11,005 nucleotides of DNA. It comes from Methanosarcina sp. UBA402. Its GTDB lineage: Archaea; Halobacteriota; Methanosarcinia; Methanosarcinales; Methanosarcinaceae. Every line of letters begins with the position of its first letter. Within the stretch, counting starts at the first letter, position 1. The notes under the pieces are model-generated. The model made no database searches and was not told where the DNA came from. It saw only the letters and a list, made by a program, of their open reading frames with translations. Position numbers and translations under genes: made by a program. This document shows positions 1-5,762 of the stretch, piece by piece. Where the stretch lies: NCBI GenBank assembly GCA_002509325.1, contig DADO01000145.1:1-11005 (forward strand), read 5' to 3'.

Positions 1-121
1 AAAAAATCCAGATCTAATTTGATGACCTCAATGAGAAATCACTAAATTATGGGATTGTGTCAATTCTATTTTTATTACACTTTTTCCTTGATTTTTGTCT
101 ATTTTTTCAAGACGCAGATTT

Positions 122-130
122 TTATATAAA
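122..130 (+). promoter_or_regulatory. Candidate TATA box upstream of the cation efflux gene
   Basis: TTATATAAA matches the archaeal TATA-box consensus and sits just before the tandem repeat array. A start about 25 bases downstream would give a long leader of roughly 175 bases that contains the repeats. No clear BRE is visible and other A/T-rich sites exist nearby, so this is only a candidate. Confidence 0.3.
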
Positions 131-235
131 GATAAGTCAGTATATCATTGTTACATAAAGATAAGTCAGTATATCATTGTTACATAAAGATAAGTCAGTA
201 TATCATTGTTACATAAAGATGTCAGTATATCATTG
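126..235. repeat. Tandem array of a 29-bp unit, just under four copies
   Basis: Copies start at 126, 155, 184 and 213 with an exact period of 29 bases. The core GATAAGTCAGTATATC is unchanged in the first three copies. The fourth has lost two bases (GATGTCAG instead of GATAAGTCAG) and breaks off at about 235. No spacers separate the copies. An 11-bp-spaced echo (TTGATAGCTT at 233-242 and 244-253) follows directly. The array lies between the likely promoter and the cation efflux gene, so it may be in the leader. It could be a simple minisatellite or a set of binding sites. Confidence 0.9.
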
Positions 236-326
236 ATAGCTTCTTGATAGCTTTCAACTGTATCTATTCTCTTTTATCCTTCGCTTGTTTCTGGTTTCTT
301 AAAGTACGATGTAAGGGGTTAGATTT

Positions 327-1223
327 ATGTTACAGAAGTTCAAAAAAGTCCAGCAAGTTCTTATCTATGTACTATTTCTGAACCTTGCAGTCGCATTTGC
401 AAAAATTATTTACGGAACTCTAACCAGCACATTAAGCATGATTGCGGATGGCTACCACTCTCTTTTTGATGGGATTTCCAACATAATAGGACTGGCTGGA
501 AGTTTTATCGGAGACCGCCCGCCTGATATCGAGCACCCTTACGGCCACCGGAAATATGAGACTGTAGCCTCTATTTTTATCGCTTTACTTCTGATCTTTG
601 TAGGCGTCGAGATTTTCCGGAGCGCTCTCAACCGTTTCCTTGCTCCCAGCGCGCCAGAAGTCACAGCCATAAGTTTTCTCGTAATCCTGGGGACAATGTG
701 CATTAACTATCTGGTAACACGATATGAATATAAGCAGGGTGAATCTCTCAGAAGCCAGGTACTCATAGCAGACTCCATGCACACAAAAAGTGACATTTAT
801 GTCTCCCTCTCGGTCATAGTAAGTCTGGCTGCCATAAAGCTCGGTTTTCCTCTCATGGACCCTTTGATAGCCGTATTGATTTCGTTTTTGATTTTCAGGG
901 CAGGATACAAAATTATTAAAGAAGGTTCAAGGGCTCTTCTGGATATGTCCAGGATCGAAGAGAAAGAAATTTGTGACCTTGTTATGGAAGTTGAAGGGGT
1001 AAAGGGTTGCCACAAAATCCGGACTCGAGGAAGTATGGGAGATATTAAGGTCGACATGCATCTGCTTGTTCAGTCGGATATGTCTCTTGAGGAAGCACAT
1101 TTTATTGCTCACAGGGTCAGCAAAAAGCTGAAAGGCGAATATAAAGACGTTTCTGATGTGATTGTACATCTCGAACCCTCTTTCCAGCAACCCCAAGGGT
1201 CAAATAGCAAAAAAACCAGTTAA
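327..1223 (+). CDS. Cation diffusion facilitator (CDF) family metal transporter
   Basis: This 298-residue protein is an inner-membrane divalent-cation exporter of the CDF/ZnT family, which exchanges metal for protons. About six hydrophobic segments occupy residues 10-195. The second carries ADGYHSLFD, with H44 and D48 spaced as HxxxD, and the fifth carries ADSMHTKSD, with H152 and D156. These correspond in position to the YiiP transport-site residues. The family signature HPYGH is at 70-74. Residues 208-285 form the cytoplasmic ferredoxin-like domain typical of the family and end in VIVHLEP. The start ATG has an AAGGGG ribosome binding site (about 313-318) eight bases upstream. The HxxxD/HxxxD pattern favours zinc or a similar metal (iron, cobalt, manganese), but the substrate cannot be fixed from sequence. 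aroC starts six bases after the stop, so the two may be co-transcribed. Confidence 0.93.
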   Translation: MLQKFKKVQQVLIYVLFLNLAVAFAKIIYGTLTSTLSMIADGYHSLFDGISNIIGLAGSFIGDRPPDIEHPYGHRKYETVASIFIALLLIFVGVEIFRSALNRFLAPSAPEVTAISFLVILGTMCINYLVTRYEYKQGESLRSQVLIADSMHTKSDIYVSLSVIVSLAAIKLGFPLMDPLIAVLISFLIFRAGYKIIKEGSRALLDMSRIEEKEICDLVMEVEGVKGCHKIRTRGSMGDIKVDMHLLVQSDMSLEEAHFIAHRVSKKLKGEYKDVSDVIVHLEPSFQQPQGSNSKKTS

Positions 1224-1229
1224 TGATAC

Positions 1230-2327
1230 ATGGCTGGAAACGTTTTCGGGCAGATGTTTCGAATTACTACCTGGGGCGAATCCCATGGCAGGGCTGTAGG
1301 CGTTGTGGTAGATGGATTACCTGCAGGGCTTCCTTTCTCCGAAGCTGATATCCAGAAAGAACTGGATAGGAGGCGCCCAGGACAGAGTGAGGTTTCAACT
1401 CCTCGGCGCGAGGCTGACAGGGTGGAAATTCTCTCAGGGATTTTTGAAGGAATGAGTACTGGCAGTCCTGTTTCTATGCTTGTCTGGAATTCAGATGCAA
1501 GGTCTTCGGCTTATGATGCTCTTAAAGATACTCCCCGCCCCGGGCACGCCGATTTTACCTATGTGGCCCGTTATGGGATTCGGGACCACCGTGGGGGAGG
1601 CAGGTCTTCAGCTCGGGAAACAATAGGCAGGGTTGCAGGTGGAGCTCTTGCAAAACTCCTACTTTCTAGATTCGGAATCCGAATTGCCGGGCATGTGCTT
1701 GAACTTGGAGCCATCCGGGCAAAATCTCTTTCTTTTGAAGAAATTCTGGAAAATGTAGAAAAAACTCCTGTACGCTGTGCCGATCTAGAAGTTGCTGTAA
1801 AAATGCTTGAGAAAGTTGCTGCCCTACGGCAGGAAGGAGACAGCGTCGGAGGTATTGTTGAGCTTATCGTGAAAGGTGTGCCTGCAGGTCTCGGAGAACC
1901 TGTGTTTGATCGGCTTGATGCAGATCTTGCAAAAGCTCTTATGAGTATTCCTGCAGTCAAAGGCTTTGAAATCGGAGTCGGATTTGAAGCTGCCCGCCTG
2001 CGCGGAAGTGAAATGAATGATTCCTTCCGCATGGAGGGAGAAAAAATCACCTGTCCAAGCAACAACGCAGGCGGGATCCTCGGAGGAATTTCAACAGGCC
2101 TGGACATCGTTTGCAGGGCAGCAGTAAAACCAACCCCTTCCATAAGCAAACTTCAGCAAACCGTTGACTTAACAACCCGAAAAAATACTGAAATCGCAAT
2201 CAGAGGTCGGCATGATCCCATAATTCCCCCGCGCATGGTGCCGGTTGCCGAAGCTATGGTTGCCCTTGTGCTTGCCGATCATATGTTAAGAAGCGGCTTT
2301 ATTAATCCCAGGACTCTGCTGGAATAA
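1230..2327 (+). CDS. aroC: Chorismate synthase
   Basis: This enzyme converts 5-enolpyruvylshikimate-3-phosphate to chorismate with reduced FMN, the last common step of aromatic amino acid synthesis, in the cytoplasm. The 365-residue length is normal for the family. Signature motifs are all present: WGESHG at 15-20, RRRPGQ at 47-52, RPGHAD at 103-108, the RDHRGGGRSSARET block at 118-131 containing FMN and substrate contacts, and the C-terminal GRHDP at 326-330. The ATG is six bases after the stop of the cation efflux gene. No good ribosome binding site is visible before it, so translation may depend on coupling with the upstream gene. No other shikimate gene is in the window. Confidence 0.98.
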   Translation: MAGNVFGQMFRITTWGESHGRAVGVVVDGLPAGLPFSEADIQKELDRRRPGQSEVSTPRREADRVEILSGIFEGMSTGSPVSMLVWNSDARSSAYDALKDTPRPGHADFTYVARYGIRDHRGGGRSSARETIGRVAGGALAKLLLSRFGIRIAGHVLELGAIRAKSLSFEEILENVEKTPVRCADLEVAVKMLEKVAALRQEGDSVGGIVELIVKGVPAGLGEPVFDRLDADLAKALMSIPAVKGFEIGVGFEAARLRGSEMNDSFRMEGEKITCPSNNAGGILGGISTGLDIVCRAAVKPTPSISKLQQTVDLTTRKNTEIAIRGRHDPIIPPRMVPVAEAMVALVLADHMLRSGFINPRTLLE

Positions 2328-2373
2328 AAGGGTTGCAATGAAATAATTCGCTCCATCATTTTATTCGGATTTC

Positions 2374-2396
2374 TGCAAATCATATTTGCATTTTTG
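2374..2396 (+). terminator. Weak hairpin plus T-run downstream of aroC
   Basis: TGCAAAT at 2374-2380 pairs with ATTTGCA at 2384-2390 across a three-base loop, followed by TTTTT. It lies 47 bases after the aroC stop. The stem is AT-rich and a related but imperfect version sits in the duplicated copy at 5217-5239, so it may simply be part of the repeat rather than a real terminator. Confidence 0.3.
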
Positions 2397-2416
2397 TGAA
2401 ATCTTCCTTCCCTTTA

Positions 2417-2566
2417 TTATTTAAATTCACGCAGCTGGGAAAGCTTTTTACTGCCCTCGTTTAATGATAGAAGTATCTCGGTTAGAAGTCTTGACCTGTA
2501 TATTGCCTGAACGTCATCTCCTATTTTCTTATAAATTTCGAAACCGTTCATTTCCTGTCGCCGCAT
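2417..2566 (-). pseudogene. Truncated winged-helix regulator, copy A
   Basis: On the minus strand an ATG at 2566 opens 49 codons, starting MRRQEMNGFEIYKKIGDDVQ and continuing AIYRSRLLTEILLSLNEGSK up to LSQLREFK and a TAA. This is the N-terminal part of a winged helix-turn-helix regulator of the kind common in Methanosarcina (wHTH followed by a FilR1/DUF1724-type domain, usually about 250-260 residues). It is nearly the same as the first 46 residues of copy B at 5336-5560. The recognition helix and everything after it are lost to a deletion of about 155 bases relative to copy B. The product would have only the first helices of the domain, so a function as a DNA-binding protein is unlikely. Confidence 0.75.
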
Positions 2567-2852
2567 CTACAGATTTTCCTTCAGTTTCTTATCAAATTCT
2601 TTTAACAACATATATTCTTTTCTTTTGTTGGGGCATGTATGTTGCTACCTTTTTTGTTAATTTTATGATTTAGCGAAGAAAAAAGCTGCAGATTATTTGC
2701 TAAAAAGAGATTGAATTCTTGACGTCAGTTAGAGCTCTGAAGTTTCGTTATTTTTGGTGAAAAAAGGATACGGTTTAATGAATGTTAATCAAGCTGATGA
2801 AAAATTCATCGACGTAATAAATGTATAGGAGAAGATCATTAGAGATTTTTGA
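2567..2852. other. Gene-free stretch between regulator remnant A and the metalloprotease leader
   Basis: The first 204 bases (to about 2770) are the former upstream region of the regulator and match 5561-5762. From 2771 on the sequence is unique. I see only a 16-codon ORF starting near 2778 with no support, and no RNA gene. The plus-strand ORF at 2464-2673 lies mostly antisense to the regulator remnant and is not a gene. Confidence 0.6.
2609..2619 (-). promoter_or_regulatory. Candidate TATA box of regulator remnant A
   Basis: On the minus strand AGAATATATG lies about 45 bases before the ATG at 2566, and the equivalent GAATATATTAC lies 41 bases before the ATG of copy B. Position and sequence are kept in both copies, which supports a promoter inherited with the duplicated segment. 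Confidence 0.4.
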
Positions 2853-2898
2853 ATGTGAAGTTCAAACAAACCTTCCAGAGCATATTTGAACTTCACAT
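2853..2898 (+). promoter_or_regulatory. Perfect 14-bp inverted repeat (hairpin) in the metalloprotease upstream region
   Basis: ATGTGAAGTTCAAA at 2853-2866 is exactly complementary to TTTGAACTTCACAT at 2885-2898, with an 18-base loop. There is no T-run after it, so it is not a standard terminator. It ends 84 bases before the metalloprotease start. It could be a dimeric operator, an RNA stem in the leader, or an RNA-processing site. Confidence 0.8.
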
Positions 2899-2950
2899 GC
2901 CCTGAGGCAAGGAAATGATAGCTTTAAGAGTACTTGAGGTTTGTCTGTTC

Positions 2951-2978
2951 TTACCTCGAGAATAAAATCCCGAGGTAA
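2951..2978 (+). promoter_or_regulatory. Hairpin that sequesters the metalloprotease ribosome binding site
   Basis: TTACCTCG at 2951-2958 is exactly complementary to CGAGGTAA at 2971-2978, with a 12-base loop. The right arm contains GAGGT (2972-2976), the Shine-Dalgarno sequence lying six bases before the ATG at 2983. In the folded form the ribosome binding site would be fully paired. This suggests translational control, for example by temperature, an RNA-binding protein or a ligand. Confidence 0.65.
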
Positions 2979-2982
2979 AAGA

Positions 2983-4086
2983 ATGATTGCAAACAGAAAA
3001 ATTGGAATTGGCGCACTATTTGCGGCAATGTTGCTGGTAGGCATGGTGTTTGTGCCGGCAGTAAGTGGGCATGTTAATGAAAAATCTAATAAAGTTATAA
3101 CAGAGAATAGCATAAGCTATACCGAAGCCGAACTAAAAGATCTCTATACTAAATACAATATAACTGAAAATGATTTGGACTTTGCGAATAATGAACTGCC
3201 TTACTACTTAGAAGGGACGATTTTGGATAGTAACTTAAGAGTAATAGCAAGTGAGAATGGCAAACCTCCTGAAGGTTTCAAAGAAGGAGAAGATTATGAT
3301 CTAATAATAAGCCATGAAGAGATGTTTGCCATAATAGATGGAGCCAGAGAAAAATACATCCAAAAATATGGAGTAGATCCAGCAAATCCTAAAATTGATG
3401 TTGTCAATGGTTATGCTCTTCCTAAAGAAGAAGCAAATAAATTGGTTGAGAGTGGAATATTGACTTTAGAAACCGATGCTTCAGAAAAAGAAATGCAAAA
3501 AGAGATGGGGGATCTTACAAGAAATACTCTATTCTCTACATTATCTGTCGGCGTAAACCCATATGCAATAAATGGAATCATAAACGAATACGTTTTTGTA
3601 GCAACAGATTCACGACATAAACCAACAGAAGCTATTACTCAAGATACTCACAATGCATTGTATAGATTTGAAAATTTCGGCATTGGGGTTAATGTTTACT
3701 GGAATTGGAATTATTGGGATGCAAGTGATGTTAGTCCGGCTGATAGCACTCAGTCTGCTCTTGTTGATTTAGAAGACGACACTAATTGGATAAGAGACGC
3801 GGCAAATGATATGGTAATTGGCTGGACACATAATATGGATCATAACGGTAGAGGTAACTTTGGCGGACCTTATTCTGTGTGTACGGACACTGCAGATGGT
3901 GTTGACTGGCCTCATGACAGTATAGTTCAGCATGAAGTCTCGCATAATTTTGATGCCGATGAAGGAGGTTACCTAAAGTATGAACATCCTGCTGAATGCA
4001 TAATGAATTATCAATGGGCTTATGGTGGTACAAACATATGGTGCAGTTCATGTAGTAACATTGTAAATAATGGCATATGGAATTAA
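2983..4086 (+). CDS. Secreted zinc metalloprotease-like protein (metzincin-type motif)
   Basis: The likely product is a 367-residue exported protein. A TTG at 2941 would add 14 residues, but the ATG at 2983 has GAGGT at the right distance and exposes a clean signal peptide (ANRK, then a hydrophobic run to about residue 29, VPAVSG). The C-terminal third carries the zincin motif HEVSH at residues 317-321, followed by NFDADEGG and, 18 residues after the motif, ECIMNY, which resembles the metzincin Met-turn. Classical metzincins have HExxHxxGxxH. Here positions 10 and 11 are D and E, so the third zinc ligand would be acidic or elsewhere. Cysteines at about 300, 339, 354 and 357 could form disulfides, as expected outside the cell. 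The region before the motif (residues 30-180) may be a propeptide. The substrate is unknown. A terminator follows directly, so this is probably a single-gene transcript. Confidence 0.72.
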   Translation: MIANRKIGIGALFAAMLLVGMVFVPAVSGHVNEKSNKVITENSISYTEAELKDLYTKYNITENDLDFANNELPYYLEGTILDSNLRVIASENGKPPEGFKEGEDYDLIISHEEMFAIIDGAREKYIQKYGVDPANPKIDVVNGYALPKEEANKLVESGILTLETDASEKEMQKEMGDLTRNTLFSTLSVGVNPYAINGIINEYVFVATDSRHKPTEAITQDTHNALYRFENFGIGVNVYWNWNYWDASDVSPADSTQSALVDLEDDTNWIRDAANDMVIGWTHNMDHNGRGNFGGPYSVCTDTADGVDWPHDSIVQHEVSHNFDADEGGYLKYEHPAECIMNYQWAYGGTNIWCSSCSNIVNNGIWN

Positions 4087-4091
4087 ACACT

Positions 4092-4113
4092 GAGGGATAA
4101 ATCCCTCTTTTTT
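4092..4113 (+). terminator. Intrinsic-type terminator of the metalloprotease gene
   Basis: GAGGGA at 4092-4097 pairs with TCCCTC at 4102-4107 across TAAA, followed by six T residues. It begins six bases after the metalloprotease stop codon. The stem plus T-run is a convincing terminator, and T-runs alone terminate archaeal RNA polymerase. Confidence 0.85.
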
Positions 4114-4202
4114 AATATTTTTCACTTATATAACGTTTTTAAACATTCTGCAGATTTGTATTATATTTTAAACTGGTTAACATATGACTCAAATCTCATG
4201 CA

Positions 4203-4210
4203 CTATATAA
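4203..4210 (+). promoter_or_regulatory. TATA box upstream of the small ORF and anchored protein
   Basis: CTATATAA is a good archaeal TATA box. Its centre is about 26 bases before the ATG at 4233, which is the usual distance to the transcription start. The transcript could therefore begin at or very near that ATG and be leaderless. A BRE is not obvious. Confidence 0.5.
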
Positions 4211-4232
4211 GCAACGAACCATTTTTGCAATA

Positions 4233-4355
4233 ATGTTTAGTGTGGAAGATGATGAGTTTTTTCTAATAAACGCGATCAGTAAAAATACTAGGGAAAAACC
4301 AAGTTACCTGTCGAAAGTAGGATATATTGAGTTTTTACGGAGGTATAAATATTAA
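4233..4355 (+). CDS. Candidate 40-residue small protein
   Basis: The ATG at 4233 opens 40 codons: MFSVEDDEFFLINAISKNTR followed by EKPSYLSKVGYIEFLRRYKY. The N-terminal half is acidic and the C-terminal half basic. I do not recognise it. Support comes from position: a TATA box ends 23 bases upstream, and the TAA stop (4353-4355) shares its first base with the ATT that is the best-placed start of the next gene. The next gene's ribosome binding site (GGAGGT) lies within the last codons, an arrangement typical of translational coupling. It could instead be a leader peptide or a chance ORF in a 5' untranslated region. Confidence 0.4.
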   Translation: MFSVEDDEFFLINAISKNTREKPSYLSKVGYIEFLRRYKY

Positions 4356-4797
4356 AAACTATCGAAAAATATTCATTCTTTTAGGAGCTTTAATATTGGT
4401 TTTGTTGAATTATTTCATTGTTTTCCCATATTTGTTAGTCGGACCTCCAACGCCTCTATTTTATGTATATAATAATAACCTCCAGAGTCATGAAGTAGCA
4501 GTTGAAGTATTTGATTCGTATAATGAATCTATATTCAAAGAAACGTATGAACTGACTCCAGAAGAGCATATAGCTCAGCCAAAATCAATATGGCTACTGC
4601 TTCGATGGTCGATGCCATGGTCTAAAGGAAAATATACGTATTGGGCAGAGGGAGAGTATGAATTTAAAGTTCTTTTAGACGGCGAAATTACAGATTCCTA
4701 CAAAACACTGCCACACCCCTGGAATTCTGTGATTATAGATATAGATGAAGCGAATGATTCTAACTCTCAAATCTGTATAAAAGAAATAACCGTATAA
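4351..4797 (+). CDS. Membrane-anchored hypothetical protein with extracellular beta-rich domain
   Basis: The product has one N-terminal transmembrane segment (about residues 5-30, rich in I, L and F) and then about 115 residues outside the membrane. Alternating hydrophobic residues such as EVAVEVFD, YEFKVLLDG and SVIIDID suggest a beta-sandwich. The start is ambiguous. A TTG at 4327 gives 156 residues with a weak ribosome site and places GGAGGT (4339-4344) inside the gene. The ATT at 4351 lies six bases after GGAGGT, gives 148 residues starting KNYRKIFILLG, and places the positive residues right before the membrane segment. I prefer ATT on these grounds, although it is a rare start codon. It is the first gene after the metalloprotease and on its own promoter. 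Family and function are not recognised. Confidence 0.65.
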   Translation: MKNYRKIFILLGALILVLLNYFIVFPYLLVGPPTPLFYVYNNNLQSHEVAVEVFDSYNESIFKETYELTPEEHIAQPKSIWLLLRWSMPWSKGKYTYWAEGEYEFKVLLDGEITDSYKTLPHPWNSVIIDIDEANDSNSQICIKEITV

Positions 4798-5091
4798 TCT
4801 TTTGAACTTATGAGAAAGATGAGTTGATTTATCAAATAATTTTGGGAGACGCGCTTTTCAGAAAGTGTATTCCTGTCGGGAGGCGAATATCCAGGCTGGT
4901 GTATCCTTCCAGGCGGACGATGTCTTCGGTTCTTCAGCAGATGGATAGGAGTCAGTTATTGAAAGCTGTCAGCAGAAAAATGACTTTCAAATCTAACTAA
5001 ACAAGGGCCGATGTGCCAATTTTTCCTTTGATCGATAACCAGTGCACTCCCTCACTTTTTTGAATACTTTTAAAGTAGACGCGGTATTGAG

Positions 5092-5100
5092 TTATATAAA
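5092..5100 (+). promoter_or_regulatory. TATA-like site with no gene downstream
   Basis: TTATATAAA is a good TATA-box match. A start about 25 bases later would run straight into the hairpin at 5132-5154 within some 30 bases. No plus-strand gene follows, so this may be a relict promoter or chance in AT-rich DNA. Confidence 0.25.
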
Positions 5101-5131
5101 TCTTGAAAAAGTGATTGAACTAAATATTTTT

Positions 5132-5154
5132 AAAAGGAGTTTTATTCCTTTTTT
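5132..5154 (+). terminator. Hairpin with T-run in the intergenic stretch
   Basis: AAAAGGA at 5132-5138 pairs with TCCTTTT at 5146-5152 across seven bases and ends in a T-run with further T-rich sequence. It could end transcription from the anchored-protein gene 335 bases upstream or be a relict. Confidence 0.4.
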
Positions 5155-5240
5155 GCTTTTTGGGTTATAACAGATCCAATCACAAATATTTTAAAATTCC
5201 AGGAATTCTGAATTTCTGCAAAATCACATTTGCATTTTTG

Positions 5241-5560
5241 TTAAGTCTGCCTTCCCTTTATAATACCAAAAAAGCATCTTTCCCCATTCAATGGCCTTCG
5301 AGTAAGAACTGAACAAGCCTGTGCTTATGTCGTACTCAACGCCTTCTTGTTTCGATCAGGTGATCTGCTTCGAGTTTCTTGAGCTTCGGAATTAGTGCCT
5401 GAGACGTGCTTCCAGTAATTTCATGAAGCTGGGAAAGCTTTCTGCTGCCTTCGTTTAATGATAGAAGTATCTCTGTTAGAAGTCTTGACCTGTATATTGC
5501 CTGAACGTCATCATCCATCTTCTTATAAATTTCGAAATGATTCATTTCCTGTTGCCGCAT
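5241..5560 (-). pseudogene. Winged-helix transcriptional regulator with deleted core, copy B
   Basis: On the minus strand the ATG at 5560 opens 74 codons ending at a TGA at 5336. They encode a nearly complete winged helix-turn-helix: a helical start (RLLTEILLSLNEGSRKLSQL), the recognition-helix region ITGSTSQALIPKLKKLEADH, and the first wing strand LIETRRR. Past that stop, a different frame reads EYDISTGLF, then KAIEWGKDAFFGIIKGRQT and a stop at 5241-5243. That segment resembles the very C-terminus of FilR1/DUF1724-type methanogen regulators (an EALxWGxxLF pattern). About 150-170 residues of the sensor domain are missing between the two parts. The gene therefore looks like a core-deleted relic. 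The 74-residue DNA-binding domain alone could still be made. Confidence 0.72.
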
Positions 5561-5600
5561 CTACAGATTTTTTCTTACTTTCTTAATTAATTATTTTGAC

Positions 5601-5611
5601 GTAATATATTC
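5601..5611 (-). promoter_or_regulatory. Candidate TATA box of regulator remnant B
   Basis: On the minus strand GAATATATTAC lies about 41 bases before the ATG at 5560. The corresponding site is kept in copy A. Confidence 0.4.
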
Positions 5612-5762
5612 TTTTTTTTGATGGGGCATGTTTATTGCTACGTTTTTTCATAATTTTAGGATTTAGTTAAGAAAATACTCTCCAGATTATTTGCTAAAAG
5701 TAGATCGAATTTCAGACTCAGCTTGAACTCTGAAATTTCTTTATTTTCAATGAAAAAGATAA

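Larger units (their letters stand above)
2364..2770. repeat. Direct repeat, copy A (internally deleted)
   Basis: This stretch matches 5206-5762 in the same orientation. The best block, 2432-2575 against 5429-5571, differs at about 13 of 145 positions by my hand count. The flanks share blocks such as TTGCATTTTTGT, TTGGGGCATGT/TGATGGGGCATGT and CAGATTATTTGCTAAAA. Copy A lacks about 155 bases present in copy B (roughly 5267-5425). Both copies carry a truncated minus-strand regulator and its upstream region. No terminal inverted repeats or transposase are visible. Confidence 0.85.
4798..5205. other. Gene-free stretch with a GC-richer patch
   Basis: No ORF of convincing length or codon use is present. 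From about 4840 to 4990 the base composition is visibly richer in G+C than the AT-rich surroundings, and short open stretches occur in more than one frame, which suggests a remnant of a foreign or decayed gene. I could not recognise a product, a tRNA or a known structured RNA. The rest is AT-rich and holds the TATA-like site and hairpin listed separately. Confidence 0.5.
5206..5762. repeat. Direct repeat, copy B (longer copy)
   Basis: This is the fuller partner of 2364-2770, in the same orientation, with about 91 percent identity in the best block. It contains a truncated minus-strand regulator plus its upstream region. The two copies bracket the metalloprotease, its terminator, the small ORF and the anchored protein. 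The right end of the homology (about 5762) coincides with the broken start of the next secreted-protein pseudogene. Confidence 0.85.

Noticed and set aside
126..235. Repeats of 29 bp as a CRISPR array
   Set aside because: The unit length fits, but the copies are directly adjacent with no spacers, so it is a plain tandem repeat.
1571..2149. Long minus-strand ORF of 192 codons
   Set aside because: It lies wholly inside aroC and has a low-complexity S/R/P composition typical of an antisense shadow.
2464..2673. Plus-strand 69-codon ORF
   Set aside because: It runs antisense through the regulator remnant of copy A and has no start signals. The coding signal is on the minus strand.
2941..2982. 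TTG start for the metalloprotease
   Set aside because: It lies within the hairpin region, has no ribosome site, and would put 14 charged residues before the signal peptide. The ATG at 2983 has GAGGT at the right distance.
3782..4090. Minus-strand ORF of 102 codons
   Set aside because: It overlaps the C-terminal, motif-bearing part of the metalloprotease and has no independent support.
2364..5762. The bracketed block as a transposon
   Set aside because: I see no transposase, no terminal inverted repeats and no target-site duplication. The repeats are relics of a regulator gene.
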